Positions 43,912-51,941 of a stretch of DNA of 64,000 nt are shown here, in pieces. The position numbers and the translations under genes were made by a program. Position 1 is the first letter of the stretch; every line of letters begins with the position of its first letter. The DNA is from SZUA-430 sp964638635 (GTDB lineage: Bacteria; Pseudomonadota; Alphaproteobacteria; Micropepsales; Micropepsaceae), in NCBI GenBank assembly GCA_964638635.1, contig CAZXAQ010000014.1, positions 1 through 64,000 on the forward strand. Reading direction: 5' to 3'. The notes below the pieces were generated by a model, which was not told the origin of the DNA, did no database searches, and was given only the letters and a program-made list of their open reading frames with translations.

Positions 43912-44529
43912 TTGGCCGCGCCGCCAAAGACCGTCCTCCGCGCCTCGGCGGAGGAAGAAAAAGCGATCCGCGAGGCCGTACGCACCGCGGATCCGGGGAC
44001 ACTGGGCCCAGGCCGCGTCCTCGCAACGCAAGACCTGGCCGAAGCGACGTTTGACCTGCTCGCCGACCCCGCGGTCTCCGAGCCGATCTACGCCCTACCG
44101 AAGCCGCTCACGTTGGCGTCGGTGAAAGCCTGGATCAAGGAGTGCGAAGACGCCCGCGAACGCGGCGAAGGCTTGCTCATCCTGAACGTCCACGGCGGCT
44201 GGGTCAGCGGCTACTCGAAGATCACCGTCTGGCCCGACCGCGCATCGGCCGAACTCGGCGGCGCCATCCGCGCAAGCCTGCAAAGCTCGGGCGCCGGCGG
44301 GGCAGGGGCCGCCCACACGATCGGCTGGATATTCAAGACGCTCAAAGTCCGCCTGATCTGCCTGACCGCCGCGACCGACAACGTCCGCTCGGCCAAGTTG
44401 ATCGACCGCATGGGCTTCAAACGCATGGGCGAACGCGACGCCACCCGCCCTGACGGCACCATCAGGCGCTCGCTCTACTGGGAGCTGACGGCGGAAGAAT
44501 GGGCCGCCACGGCTGCAAACTCGAACTGA
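43912..44529 (+). CDS. GNAT-like acetyltransferase
   Basis: 205 aa from TTG 43912, immediately after the stop of the previous gene. The C-terminal half fits the GNAT fold: EGLLILNVHGGWVSGYSKITVWPDRASAELGGAIRASLQSSGAGGAGAAHTIGWIFKTLKVRLICLTAATDNVRSAKLIDRMGFKRMGERD, where the last part is the typical N-x-x-[SA]-x-x-L-x-x-x-x-GF-x-x-x-G motif. Substrate unknown. The glycine-rich loop (SGAGGAGA) stands where acetyl-CoA pyrophosphate is bound. Convergent with the cytochrome b561 gene, 9 bp apart. Confidence 0.75.
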   Translation: MAAPPKTVLRASAEEEKAIREAVRTADPGTLGPGRVLATQDLAEATFDLLADPAVSEPIYALPKPLTLASVKAWIKECEDARERGEGLLILNVHGGWVSGYSKITVWPDRASAELGGAIRASLQSSGAGGAGAAHTIGWIFKTLKVRLICLTAATDNVRSAKLIDRMGFKRMGERDATRPDGTIRRSLYWELTAEEWAATAANSN

Positions 44530-44538
44530 CGACGCCAC

Positions 44539-45183
44539 TCAAGTGTGTGTACCGTCCGCGCGCTTAGTGCCGGTAATCATCGCTTTCACGAGGCTCTCCT
44601 TGTGCGCCCAGCTCGCAAGCACGACGCCGCCGACATGCAAGATCACAAGTATCAGCGTCAGGTTGGCGAAGAGTTCGTGGAGTTCGAGAAGCGCGCTCTC
44701 CTCTTCGTGTCCGCCCTCACCATTCTTTCCTTCACCTGCCGCTTGCACGTTCTCATCGCCGAACGCGGACGCGGTGCGGCGCTCGATCGCGAACGCCAAC
44801 GGGCCCTCGCCGCGCGACTGCGCAAGTTCCGCCATCCCCGTGACCGCGGTGCCGGCCAGCGCAAAGAGCAGCGCGAACACCATCATCGCGCCCGCCGGCG
44901 AGTGGCCGATGTAGCGCGCCGCTCGCGCTTGTACGAGATCGGCGAGATAGCGCAAGGCCTTGAGCGGGCCGTAGGCGAAATCCGAAAAGCGCGCGTGTGT
45001 CGAGCCAGCAAAGCCCCAAACCACGCGAACGATGACGTAGATCGCAACGACGTAACCGGCCCACGTATGGACCGTCATCAACTCGTCTTCCGTGAAATAA
45101 GCGACGAAGAACGCTGCGACCAATACCCAGTGGCCGGTGCGCACGAACAAGTCCCACACGGGAACTTCGCGGGTCGGTTCCAT
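44539..45183 (-). CDS. Cytochrome b561-type membrane protein
   Basis: 214 aa, four membrane helices. Haem-ligand candidates: RTGHWVLVAAFFVAYF (His18), LMTVHTWAGYVVAIYVIVRVVWGF (His39), and ELHELFANLTLILVILHVGGVVL with two His in the last helix. FAYGPLKALRYLADL matches the family. A charged loop (GEGKNGEGGHEEESA) precedes the last helix. It should pass electrons at the inner membrane. It is last in the sqr-trxC-DUF2892 operon (12-bp gap), so it may link sulfide oxidation or persulfide reduction to the quinone pool. Confidence 0.9.
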   Translation of the reverse strand: MEPTREVPVWDLFVRTGHWVLVAAFFVAYFTEDELMTVHTWAGYVVAIYVIVRVVWGFAGSTHARFSDFAYGPLKALRYLADLVQARAARYIGHSPAGAMMVFALLFALAGTAVTGMAELAQSRGEGPLAFAIERRTASAFGDENVQAAGEGKNGEGGHEEESALLELHELFANLTLILVILHVGGVVLASWAHKESLVKAMITGTKRADGTHT

Positions 45184-45195
45184 GGTGGAGCGCCT

Positions 45196-45399
45196 TCAAT
45201 CGAACGCTTGGCCGGGCCTGAAACCCAAGCTCTTGAAAATCCGCGCCGCCGGGCAGAAGCCCGTGAACGCCGCCTGCAGCATGTTCGCGCCCGCGAATGC
45301 GGCCAGCAACAGCCAGGCCGGATGCACGAAATAACCCAAGATCAGCGACATCAGCACCAGCGTGCCGGCGAAAGCAAACACGGCTTTGTCGATCGTCAT
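45196..45399 (-). CDS. DUF2892-type small inner-membrane protein
   Basis: 67 aa from ATG 45399 with GGAGG 7 nt upstream. MTIDKAVFAFAGTLVLMSLILGYFVHPAWLLLAAFAGANMLQAAFTGFCPAARIFKSLGFRPG matches the DUF2892 pattern: two hydrophobic segments, then N-x-x-Q-[SA]-x-F-TG-[FW]-CP. The conserved Cys is typical of versions linked with rhodanese (YgaP) and sulfide oxidation genes. Its ATG overlaps the trxC stop (ATGA). The BigR operons known from Agrobacterium and Xylella also contain small membrane proteins of this class. Confidence 0.9.
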   Translation of the reverse strand: MTIDKAVFAFAGTLVLMSLILGYFVHPAWLLLAAFAGANMLQAAFTGFCPAARIFKSLGFRPGQAFD

Positions 45400-45854
45400 G
45401 TGGTGGCCTCCTTCGGTTGCGGAAGATGGGCGCGCGTCCATTGCACGATGCGCGCGGTATCAAGGGCGCCAGCGGTCTGCGCGAGCAGGCGGCCGCGATG
45501 CATAAGAAGAAGCGCCGGGATGCCGCGAATAGCGAAGCGGTTGCACACCTCAGGCGCGTCGTCGGCGTTGAGTTTCAAAAGTCGCACCTGCGGCTCAAGC
45601 TCCGCTGCCGCCCGTTCGAAATGCGGCGCCATCTGCCGGCAAGGCCCGCACCACGGCGCCCATATGTCGATCAGAACCGGAATGTCGCCGCGTGTCGTGT
45701 GGTGGGCGAACATCGCAGCTTCGATGGCAGCGGGATGCCCGGCGAACAGCGGCGCCGCGCACTTGCCGCATTTGGCCGCGCGCGCGTCGCGCTCGGGCGC
45801 CATGGCATTGACGCTGCCGCAGGCGGTGCAGACGATGTGGAACTTGGTCGTCAT
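45396..45854 (-). CDS. trxC: Thioredoxin 2 (TrxC type)
   Basis: 152 aa from ATG 45854. An N-terminal zinc ribbon (HIVCTACGSVNAMA and AAKCGKCAAPLF, CxxC twice) precedes a thioredoxin domain with the active site DIWAPWCGPCRQMAPHF and RFAIRGIPALLLMHRG (cis-Pro). This combination defines thioredoxin 2. It lies 5 bp after sqr and overlaps the next gene, so it would reduce protein or low-molecular-weight persulfides made when SQR oxidises sulfide. Confidence 0.93.
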   Translation of the reverse strand: MTTKFHIVCTACGSVNAMAPERDARAAKCGKCAAPLFAGHPAAIEAAMFAHHTTRGDIPVLIDIWAPWCGPCRQMAPHFERAAAELEPQVRLLKLNADDAPEVCNRFAIRGIPALLLMHRGRLLAQTAGALDTARIVQWTRAHLPQPKEATT

Positions 45855-45859
45855 AAACC

Positions 45860-47137
45860 TCAACCCGTCTTCTTCAGTTTGTGGATGCCCAGAATGTCGA
45901 GCACGAATTTCTCATAGAACGGTTCGGACACACCGCTGCGCAGTTTCATCAGGAAGAACTTCTCGAACCCGATCTTGGCGTAGTGCACCCAGGTTCCCTG
46001 CGCCGACCAATTGACGTTGCGCGGCGGGATCTCCGGCTGCGCGATGAAAGCGACGCCGCCGTCGCCGAAATCGGCAAGACACACGGCGTTCCAGGTCGGC
46101 TCGGCCGTCGCCGCTTCGCCGCGGAGTAGGGCGGCGATGTTGAGCGCGGTCGCCGTCACCATGGATTCGATCATGAAGCCCGTCTTGGGAACGCCGACCG
46201 GCAGCGGCGTCTTGCCGACCGGCGGAATCGCAACGCCGACGCCGATCGAAAACACGTTCGGATACGCCGGATTGCGCTGCATCTTGTCGGCCAGAACAAA
46301 ACCGCGCGGATTGGTCAGCCCCTCGACGCCGCGCACGGCGGCGACACCGCGGAACGCCGGCAGGATCATCGCGTAGTCGAACGGCAGCTCGTGCTTGGTC
46401 TTGAGGCTCGCATCGTCGTTCACCTCTTCGACCGTCATTCGGCCTTCTTCAACCTTCGCGATCTTGGCATTCGTGATCCACTTGATGTGCCGGTTGCGAA
46501 GTTCGCTTTCGAGCAGCGATTTCGTGTCGCCCACGCCGTCGAGGCCCAAGTGCCCGATATAGGGCTCGGGCGTCACGAACGTCATCGGCACCCGGTCGCG
46601 GATCTTCCGGCGCCGCAACTCGGTGTCGAGGATGAACGCGAACTCGTAAGCGGGACCGAAGCAGGACGCACCCTGTGCCGCGCCGACGACGATCGGACCC
46701 GGATGATTCGCGAACTTCTCGAGCGCGGCCTGCGCCTTCTCCGCGTGATCCACATGGCAGATCGATTGCGTGAAGCCCTTCGGACCCAACCCTTCGATCT
46801 CGTCGAACGCGAGGTCCGGTCCGGTCGCGATCACGAGATAGTCGTAAGAGACCGACCGCCCGTCCTCGAGTTCGATCCGGTTTTCCTTCGGATGAACGCG
46901 CTTCGCGCCGGTTGTGACGAACTCGATACCCTTACGCGCGAACACGGGCGCGAGGTCGACCTCGATCTCGCTGCGCTTGCGCCAGTCGACCGCGACCCAG
47001 GGATTCGAGGGCACGAAGTGATACGTCCGCCCTTGGCCCACGACCGTCAGCCGGTCGCCCGGACGCAGCTTCTCCTTCATTTCATAGGCCATCAGCGTGC
47101 CGCCGAGGCCTGCGCCCAACACGACGATATCGGCCAT
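45860..47137 (-). CDS. sqr: Sulfide:quinone oxidoreductase
   Basis: 425 aa from ATG 47137 with AAGGAGG upstream. N-terminal FAD site ADIVVLGAGLGGTLMAYEM, then YDYLVIATGPDLAF (second GxxP-type motif). Cysteines stand at SICHVDH, GASCFGPAYEF and NAVCLADFGDGGVAF, matching the redox cysteines of this SQR group. Its C-terminus (PPRNVNWSAQGTWVHYAKIGFEKFFLMKLRSG) forms the membrane-binding amphipathic helices. It oxidises H2S to polysulfide or persulfide and passes electrons to quinone. First gene of a four-gene operon facing a BigR/SqrR-like repressor. Confidence 0.93.
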   Translation of the reverse strand: MADIVVLGAGLGGTLMAYEMKEKLRPGDRLTVVGQGRTYHFVPSNPWVAVDWRKRSEIEVDLAPVFARKGIEFVTTGAKRVHPKENRIELEDGRSVSYDYLVIATGPDLAFDEIEGLGPKGFTQSICHVDHAEKAQAALEKFANHPGPIVVGAAQGASCFGPAYEFAFILDTELRRRKIRDRVPMTFVTPEPYIGHLGLDGVGDTKSLLESELRNRHIKWITNAKIAKVEEGRMTVEEVNDDASLKTKHELPFDYAMILPAFRGVAAVRGVEGLTNPRGFVLADKMQRNPAYPNVFSIGVGVAIPPVGKTPLPVGVPKTGFMIESMVTATALNIAALLRGEAATAEPTWNAVCLADFGDGGVAFIAQPEIPPRNVNWSAQGTWVHYAKIGFEKFFLMKLRSGVSEPFYEKFVLDILGIHKLKKTG

Positions 47138-47220
47138 GTGCACCTCCTTGGAGTTGTTGCCGCCAGTGGAGCCATTCGGCTCCGCCCGCACCTTGACTTG
47201 CCGCAGTTTTCCGGCGCCGC

Positions 47221-47254
47221 TTGACAATATATGCACTATTTCGTATATACGCAA
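47221..47254. promoter_or_regulatory. Face-to-face sqr and arsR promoters with shared operator
   Basis: Plus strand: TTGACA (47221-47226), 17 bp, TATATA (47244-47249), then 7 nt to ATG 47257. Minus strand: TTGCGT (47254-47249), 17 bp, TATATT (47231-47226). Each -35 overlaps the other's -10. The near-palindrome TTTCGTATATACGCAA (47239-47254, 7 of 8 pairs) covers one -10 and one -35 and is the likely operator. Confidence 0.7.
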
Positions 47255-47256
47255 GT

Positions 47257-47574
47257 ATGAATATGAACATCAAGCAAATGGAAACGGCGGCCGATGGGGC
47301 GAGTGAGCTTCTGAAGGCGCTCGCGAACCGGCATCGTCTGATGATCGTGTGCCAGCTGATCGACGGCGAACGCGCGGTCGGCGATTTGGCGAACGCGCTG
47401 AAGTTGCGGGACTCGACCGTATCTCAGCACCTCGCGCTGCTGCGCAAGGATGGTGTCGTCGGCACGCGGCGCGACGGGCAAACGATTTATTACGCGCTCG
47501 CCAATCCGGCCGCGCGCGCGATCGTCGAAGTTCTATATGGAACATTTTGCACGCCTGCGGCGCGCAAACGTTGA
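47257..47574 (+). CDS. BigR/SqrR-like ArsR-family repressor
   Basis: 105 aa from ATG 47257, no Shine-Dalgarno, so probably leaderless. ArsR winged helix: ASELLKALANRHRLMIVCQLIDGERAVGDLANALKLRDSTVSQHLALLRKDGVVGTRRDGQTIYYAL. Cys32 (MIVCQLIDGE) and Cys98 (YGTFCTP) are 66 residues apart, equal to the spacing I recall for the persulfide-sensing pair of BigR (42/108) and SqrR (41/107). The metal-site CxC of ArsR is absent. It should release its operator when the two cysteines form a polysulfide bridge, inducing sqr and the RND pump. Confidence 0.88.
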   Translation: MNMNIKQMETAADGASELLKALANRHRLMIVCQLIDGERAVGDLANALKLRDSTVSQHLALLRKDGVVGTRRDGQTIYYALANPAARAIVEVLYGTFCTPAARKR

Positions 47575-47591
47575 CGGAGGTCAAGGGGGCG

Positions 47592-48635
47592 ATGGGCAAA
47601 TCGGCGAACACTACAAAGGTGAAACGGGTTTCCACACCGGCGCTGGGCCTTGCGATTCTGCTGACCGCGTTTCCGGCGCAGGCGGCGGAGCGTTTCGTCG
47701 TAAGCGAGCGTACCGTGCCCGACTACAAGGCGGTCGCCGCGACGTTCACCACCCGCGATGTCGGCGAAGCGCGCGCCCGCATCGGCGGTACGCTGACCGA
47801 ACTGCGCGTGCGCGAAGGCGATGTGGTGGTGAAGGGCCAAACGTTGGCGCTGATCGCCGACCAGAAGATCGCCTTGGAAGCGCAATCGCGCGGCGCGCAA
47901 GCCGCGGCACTGAAAGCGGAGCACGAACGCGCGGCGGCCGAACTGGGCCGCGTGCGCGCCGTCTACGACAAGGGTTTCTATTCCAAAGCGCGTCTCGACC
48001 AAGCGGTCGCCGCGGCAAAGGCGGCTGAGTCCGCTTGGAAGGCGGCAGTCGCATCGCGCGCCGTCGTCGCCGAGCAGGCGGGGCAGGGCGCCGTGCTGGC
48101 CCCTGCCGCGGGGCGCGTGGTGCGCGCCTCGGTGCCCGCAGGGTCCGTGGTGATGCCGGGTGATGTTGTCGTCGTCGTGGCGTCGAACGACGCTGTGGTG
48201 CGCGTCGAAGTGCCGGAACGCGAGGCGCGCGGTTTGAAGAAGGGCGATGCGATCCGCCTCGCGACGAACGCCGGTGTCGAGCGCGAGCGGCTGGCTTCCA
48301 CGGTCATTCGCGAAATCTACCCTGAAGTGCGCAATGGGCGCGCAACGATCGACCTCGAAGCAAAGGGCCTGGACAGCGCCTTTGTGGGCGAGCGCGTGCG
48401 CGTGCTGGTGGCGATCGGTGAGCGCCCCGCGATCGTCGTGCCGCGCGATTACATCACGACCCGCTTCGGCGTCGACTACGTCAGCCTGGCGTCGAAGTCG
48501 AGCGCGCTCGATATCCCCGTGCAACGCGGACAGGCGGTCGAGACGGACGGCATCGCCGACGGTATTGAAATCCTCTCCGGCTTGAAACCCGGCGACGTGT
48601 TGCTAAAGCCCGATAGGCGTCTGGTGCAGTCGTGA
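47592..48635 (+). CDS. RND efflux periplasmic adaptor (membrane fusion protein)
   Basis: 347 aa from ATG 47592 (AAGGGGG upstream), 17 bp after the ArsR gene. Signal peptide up to AILLTAFPAQAA. Lipoyl-like halves (RIGGTLTELRVREGDVVVKGQTLALIADQKI and APAAGRVVRASVPAGSVVMPGDVVVVVAS) surround a helical hairpin (AAALKAEHERAAAELGRVRAVYDKGFYSKARLDQAVAAAKAAE). Beta-barrel and membrane-proximal parts follow. It should link the RND transporter encoded next (GTGA overlap) to an outer-membrane channel not encoded here. Confidence 0.92.
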   Translation: MGKSANTTKVKRVSTPALGLAILLTAFPAQAAERFVVSERTVPDYKAVAATFTTRDVGEARARIGGTLTELRVREGDVVVKGQTLALIADQKIALEAQSRGAQAAALKAEHERAAAELGRVRAVYDKGFYSKARLDQAVAAAKAAESAWKAAVASRAVVAEQAGQGAVLAPAAGRVVRASVPAGSVVMPGDVVVVVASNDAVVRVEVPEREARGLKKGDAIRLATNAGVERERLASTVIREIYPEVRNGRATIDLEAKGLDSAFVGERVRVLVAIGERPAIVVPRDYITTRFGVDYVSLASKSSALDIPVQRGQAVETDGIADGIEILSGLKPGDVLLKPDRRLVQS

Positions 48636-51600
48636 ACCTTGGGCTCTCAGGCCGGCTGACGCAAGCGACGATCGGTTCGCCTCTGACCCCGTTGCTCCTG
48701 CTCGCCGCGCTCGCCTTGGGCCTGCTCGCCGTCGTCACGATCCCGCGCGAGGAAGAACCGCAAATCAGCGTGCCGCTTGTCGACGTGCAGGTGCGCACCG
48801 ACGGCGTGCGCGCGGTCGACGCGATCGAACTCGTCACCAAACCGCTCGAGGCGATCATCAAAAGCATCGACGGCGTCGAACACGTCTACAGCCAGACCGA
48901 GGATGACCGGGTTCTCGTCACGGCGCGCTTCAAGGTGGGATCCGACGCGGACGACGCGATTGTGCGCGTGCACGAAAAGATCCGCGCCAACTACGACAAG
49001 ATACCCGCCGGTATCCCTGAGCCGTTGATCGTTGCCCGCGGCATCAACGACGTACCGATCGTGGTCGTGACGCTGGCACCGAAGGCGGAGGCCGCCGAAC
49101 GCTGGACCGACGAAGCGCTGTACGACGTGGCCGATGAGCTGCGCACGGAAATCGCGAAGGTAGCCGACGTCGGCCTTTCCTTCATCGTCGGCGGACGGCC
49201 GCAGGAAATCCGCGTCGAGCCGGATCCTGGCAAGCTCGCGCTCTACGGCGTGCCGCTCGGCGCTCTGATCTCCGCCGTGCGCGACGCAAACCGCGCCTTT
49301 CCGCTTGCGACGCTGCGCGAGCGCGACAGCAGCGTGTCGGCGATTACCGGCCGTACGTTGGCGGGGCCCGAAGAGATCGGTCTGTTGACCGTCCCGGCGG
49401 CGGACGGCCGCACGGTCTATGTGCGCGATGTCGCGACGGTCGTGCAGGCGCCGCGCGCAGATGACGCCCGGGCGTGGTCGTTCGCGCGTTCAGCCGGCGG
49501 CAAATGGGTAACGACGCCTGCGGTCAGCCTCGCCGTCGCCAAACGGCCGGGCGCAAACGCGGTCGCTATTTCCGAGCGCATCGTGCAGCGGATCGAAGCG
49601 CTGAAAGGGCCGCTGATCCCGAACAGTCTTGAAGCGACGATTACGCGGAACTACGGCGAGACGGCGAACGACAAGGCGAACGAACTTCTGTTCCATCTGG
49701 GCCTCGCGACGTTTTCGATCGTCATTCTGATCGCAATCGCAATCGGCCTGCGCGAGGCCGCGGTGACGGCGGTCGTGATCCCGACGACGATCATGCTGAC
49801 GCTCTTCGCCGCGAACCTGATGGGCTACACCATCAACCGCGTCAGTCTGTTTGCACTGATCTTCTCGATCGGCATCTTGGTCGACGACGCGATCGTCATG
49901 ATCGAAAACATCGCGCGTCACTGGGCGATGAAGGACGGCCGCTCGCGCGTCCAAGCCGCGATCGAAGCGGTCGCCGAAGTCGGCAACCCGACAATCATCG
50001 CGACGCTGACCGTGGTAGCGGCGCTGCTGCCCATGATGTTCGTCTCGGGACTGATGGGCCCTTACATGGCGCCGATCCCCGCGAACGCGTCGGCCGCCAT
50101 GCTGTTCTCGTTTTTCGTCGCGGTCGTGCTCGCACCTTGGCTGATGGTCAAGATCGCGCCGAAGGGCGAAGGCGTCATGGCGGAGCACGAAGCCGCGCAC
50201 GGCGAAGGTGTGCTGGGCCGGCTCTACCGGCGGGTGGCCGAGCCGGTGATCCGCACCCGCAGGCGCGCGTGGTTCTTCTTAGGCGCTGTTGGCGTCGCGA
50301 CTCTGATGGCGTGCATGTTGTTCGTGACGAAGACGGTCACGGTGAAGCTGCTGCCGTTCGACAATAAGTCCGAGCTGCAGGTCGTGGCCGATCTTCCCGA
50401 AGGCGCAAGTCTTGAGGCGACGGAGCGCGTATTGCTGCAAGCGGCGGAGATCGTGAAGACATTGCCCGAGGTGACCTCGGTCCAAGCCTATGCGGGCACT
50501 GCCGCGCCGTTCAACTTCAACGGTCTCGTCAGGCATTACTTCCTGCGTCAGCGGCCCGAGCTTGGGGACCTGCAGGTAAACTTGAAGTCGAAAGACGAGC
50601 GCGACCGGGCGAGCCACGACATCGCGCTCGACCTGCGCAAACGGTTGGCGGCATTGAGCGTGCCCGACGGCACCTCGATCAAGGTTGTCGAAGTGCCGCC
50701 GGGTCCGCCGGTGATCGCGACGCTGCTGGCCGAGATTTACGGCCCCGACACGGCGACGCGGCGCGCCGTCGCCGAAGAGACGAAGAAGCTGTTCAAGAGC
50801 ATCCCTTTCATCGTCGACGTCGACGATTCCTACGGCGTCGCCCGCCCGCGCCTTCGTTTGAACGTGAAGCGGGATGCGGTCGAATTCTTCCGTCTGAACG
50901 AGCGTGACATTTCCGACTCCTTGGGCGCGCTCCTGAACGGAACCGTCGCCGGCTATTCGCACCGCGGCGAAGGCCGCAACCCGGTCGAGATCGCGATCAG
51001 ATTGCCGAAGAGCGATCTGAGTTGGAATGCGCGCCTGACGGCGACGCCGGTCGCCATTGCGCAAACGGCTGAGGGTCCGAAGACGATCGAACTGGGCGAA
51101 GTGATGGAAGCTTCGCGCGAAGCGGGCTCGCTGCCCATGTTCCGCCGCGACGGTCACTTCACCGAGATGGTAACGGCGGAACTCGCGGGCGCCTACGAGG
51201 CGCCGATCTATGGCATGCTCGACGTCGCGAGCGCGGTCGACAAGCACGATTGGGGCACGCTGCCGAAGCCCGAGATCCGCCTCTACGGCCAGCCTGAAAG
51301 CGAGGCGAAGCCCGCGCTGCTTTGGGATGGCGAGTGGGAGATCACCTATGTCACGTTCCGCGACATGGGGGCGGCGTTCATGGTGGCGTTGCTCGGCATC
51401 TACGTGCTCGTCGTCGGGCAGTTCAAGAGCTTCAAACTCCCGCTCGTAATCTTGACACCCATTCCGCTGACGCTGATCGGCATCGTCTTCGGCCACGCGC
51501 TGTTCGGTGCCCCGTTCACGGCGACCTCCATGATCGGCTTCATCGCGCTGGCCGGCATCATCGTGCGCAACTCGATCCTGCTCGTCGACTTCATCCGCCA

Positions 51601-51877
51601 CGGCCGTGCGCCCGGCCGGCCCCTACGCGAGGTGCTGCTGGAGGCAGGCGCGGTGCGGTTCAAACCGATCCTCCTGACCGCCCTCGCCGCCATGATTGGC
51701 GCGGCCGTCATCTTGACCGACCCGATCTTCCAGGGTCTGGCGATCTCGCTCCTCTTCGGCCTTGCCTCCTCGACGCTTTTGACAGTGCTGGTGATCCCCG
51801 CGATCTATGTGGCGCTGCGCGACGACGTTCGCGATGCGCGGCCGCCCGAACCCGCCGCCGTTCCGGCCACCGCCTAA
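48632..51877 (+). CDS. RND-family inner-membrane transporter
   Basis: 1081 aa from GTG 48632, overlapping the previous stop by 4 bp. Typical RND layout: first helix, large periplasmic loop, helices 2-7 with SIGILVDDAIVMIENIARHW (the Asp-Asp proton relay), a second loop and helices 8-12 (FTATSMIGFIALAGIIVRNSILLVDFIRHG). It resembles multidrug (HAE-like) rather than Cus/Czc types. Placement under a persulfide-sensing repressor suggests export of reactive sulfur products or of toxic compounds made with them. No outer-membrane partner follows. Confidence 0.92.
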   Translation: MNLGLSGRLTQATIGSPLTPLLLLAALALGLLAVVTIPREEEPQISVPLVDVQVRTDGVRAVDAIELVTKPLEAIIKSIDGVEHVYSQTEDDRVLVTARFKVGSDADDAIVRVHEKIRANYDKIPAGIPEPLIVARGINDVPIVVVTLAPKAEAAERWTDEALYDVADELRTEIAKVADVGLSFIVGGRPQEIRVEPDPGKLALYGVPLGALISAVRDANRAFPLATLRERDSSVSAITGRTLAGPEEIGLLTVPAADGRTVYVRDVATVVQAPRADDARAWSFARSAGGKWVTTPAVSLAVAKRPGANAVAISERIVQRIEALKGPLIPNSLEATITRNYGETANDKANELLFHLGLATFSIVILIAIAIGLREAAVTAVVIPTTIMLTLFAANLMGYTINRVSLFALIFSIGILVDDAIVMIENIARHWAMKDGRSRVQAAIEAVAEVGNPTIIATLTVVAALLPMMFVSGLMGPYMAPIPANASAAMLFSFFVAVVLAPWLMVKIAPKGEGVMAEHEAAHGEGVLGRLYRRVAEPVIRTRRRAWFFLGAVGVATLMACMLFVTKTVTVKLLPFDNKSELQVVADLPEGASLEATERVLLQAAEIVKTLPEVTSVQAYAGTAAPFNFNGLVRHYFLRQRPELGDLQVNLKSKDERDRASHDIALDLRKRLAALSVPDGTSIKVVEVPPGPPVIATLLAEIYGPDTATRRAVAEETKKLFKSIPFIVDVDDSYGVARPRLRLNVKRDAVEFFRLNERDISDSLGALLNGTVAGYSHRGEGRNPVEIAIRLPKSDLSWNARLTATPVAIAQTAEGPKTIELGEVMEASREAGSLPMFRRDGHFTEMVTAELAGAYEAPIYGMLDVASAVDKHDWGTLPKPEIRLYGQPESEAKPALLWDGEWEITYVTFRDMGAAFMVALLGIYVLVVGQFKSFKLPLVILTPIPLTLIGIVFGHALFGAPFTATSMIGFIALAGIIVRNSILLVDFIRHGRAPGRPLREVLLEAGAVRFKPILLTALAAMIGAAVILTDPIFQGLAISLLFGLASSTLLTVLVIPAIYVALRDDVRDARPPEPAAVPATA

Positions 51878-51941
51878 GCTTGTTCGGTTCGGCAAACGCC
51901 TGCGCCGTCACCCGCCCTGACGAAACGCTCGGGCGCTCGAT

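Noticed and set aside
44545..46014. 489-codon plus-strand frame opposite the sqr operon
   Set aside because: Four good genes with overlapping stops and starts occupy the minus strand; the frame has no domain.
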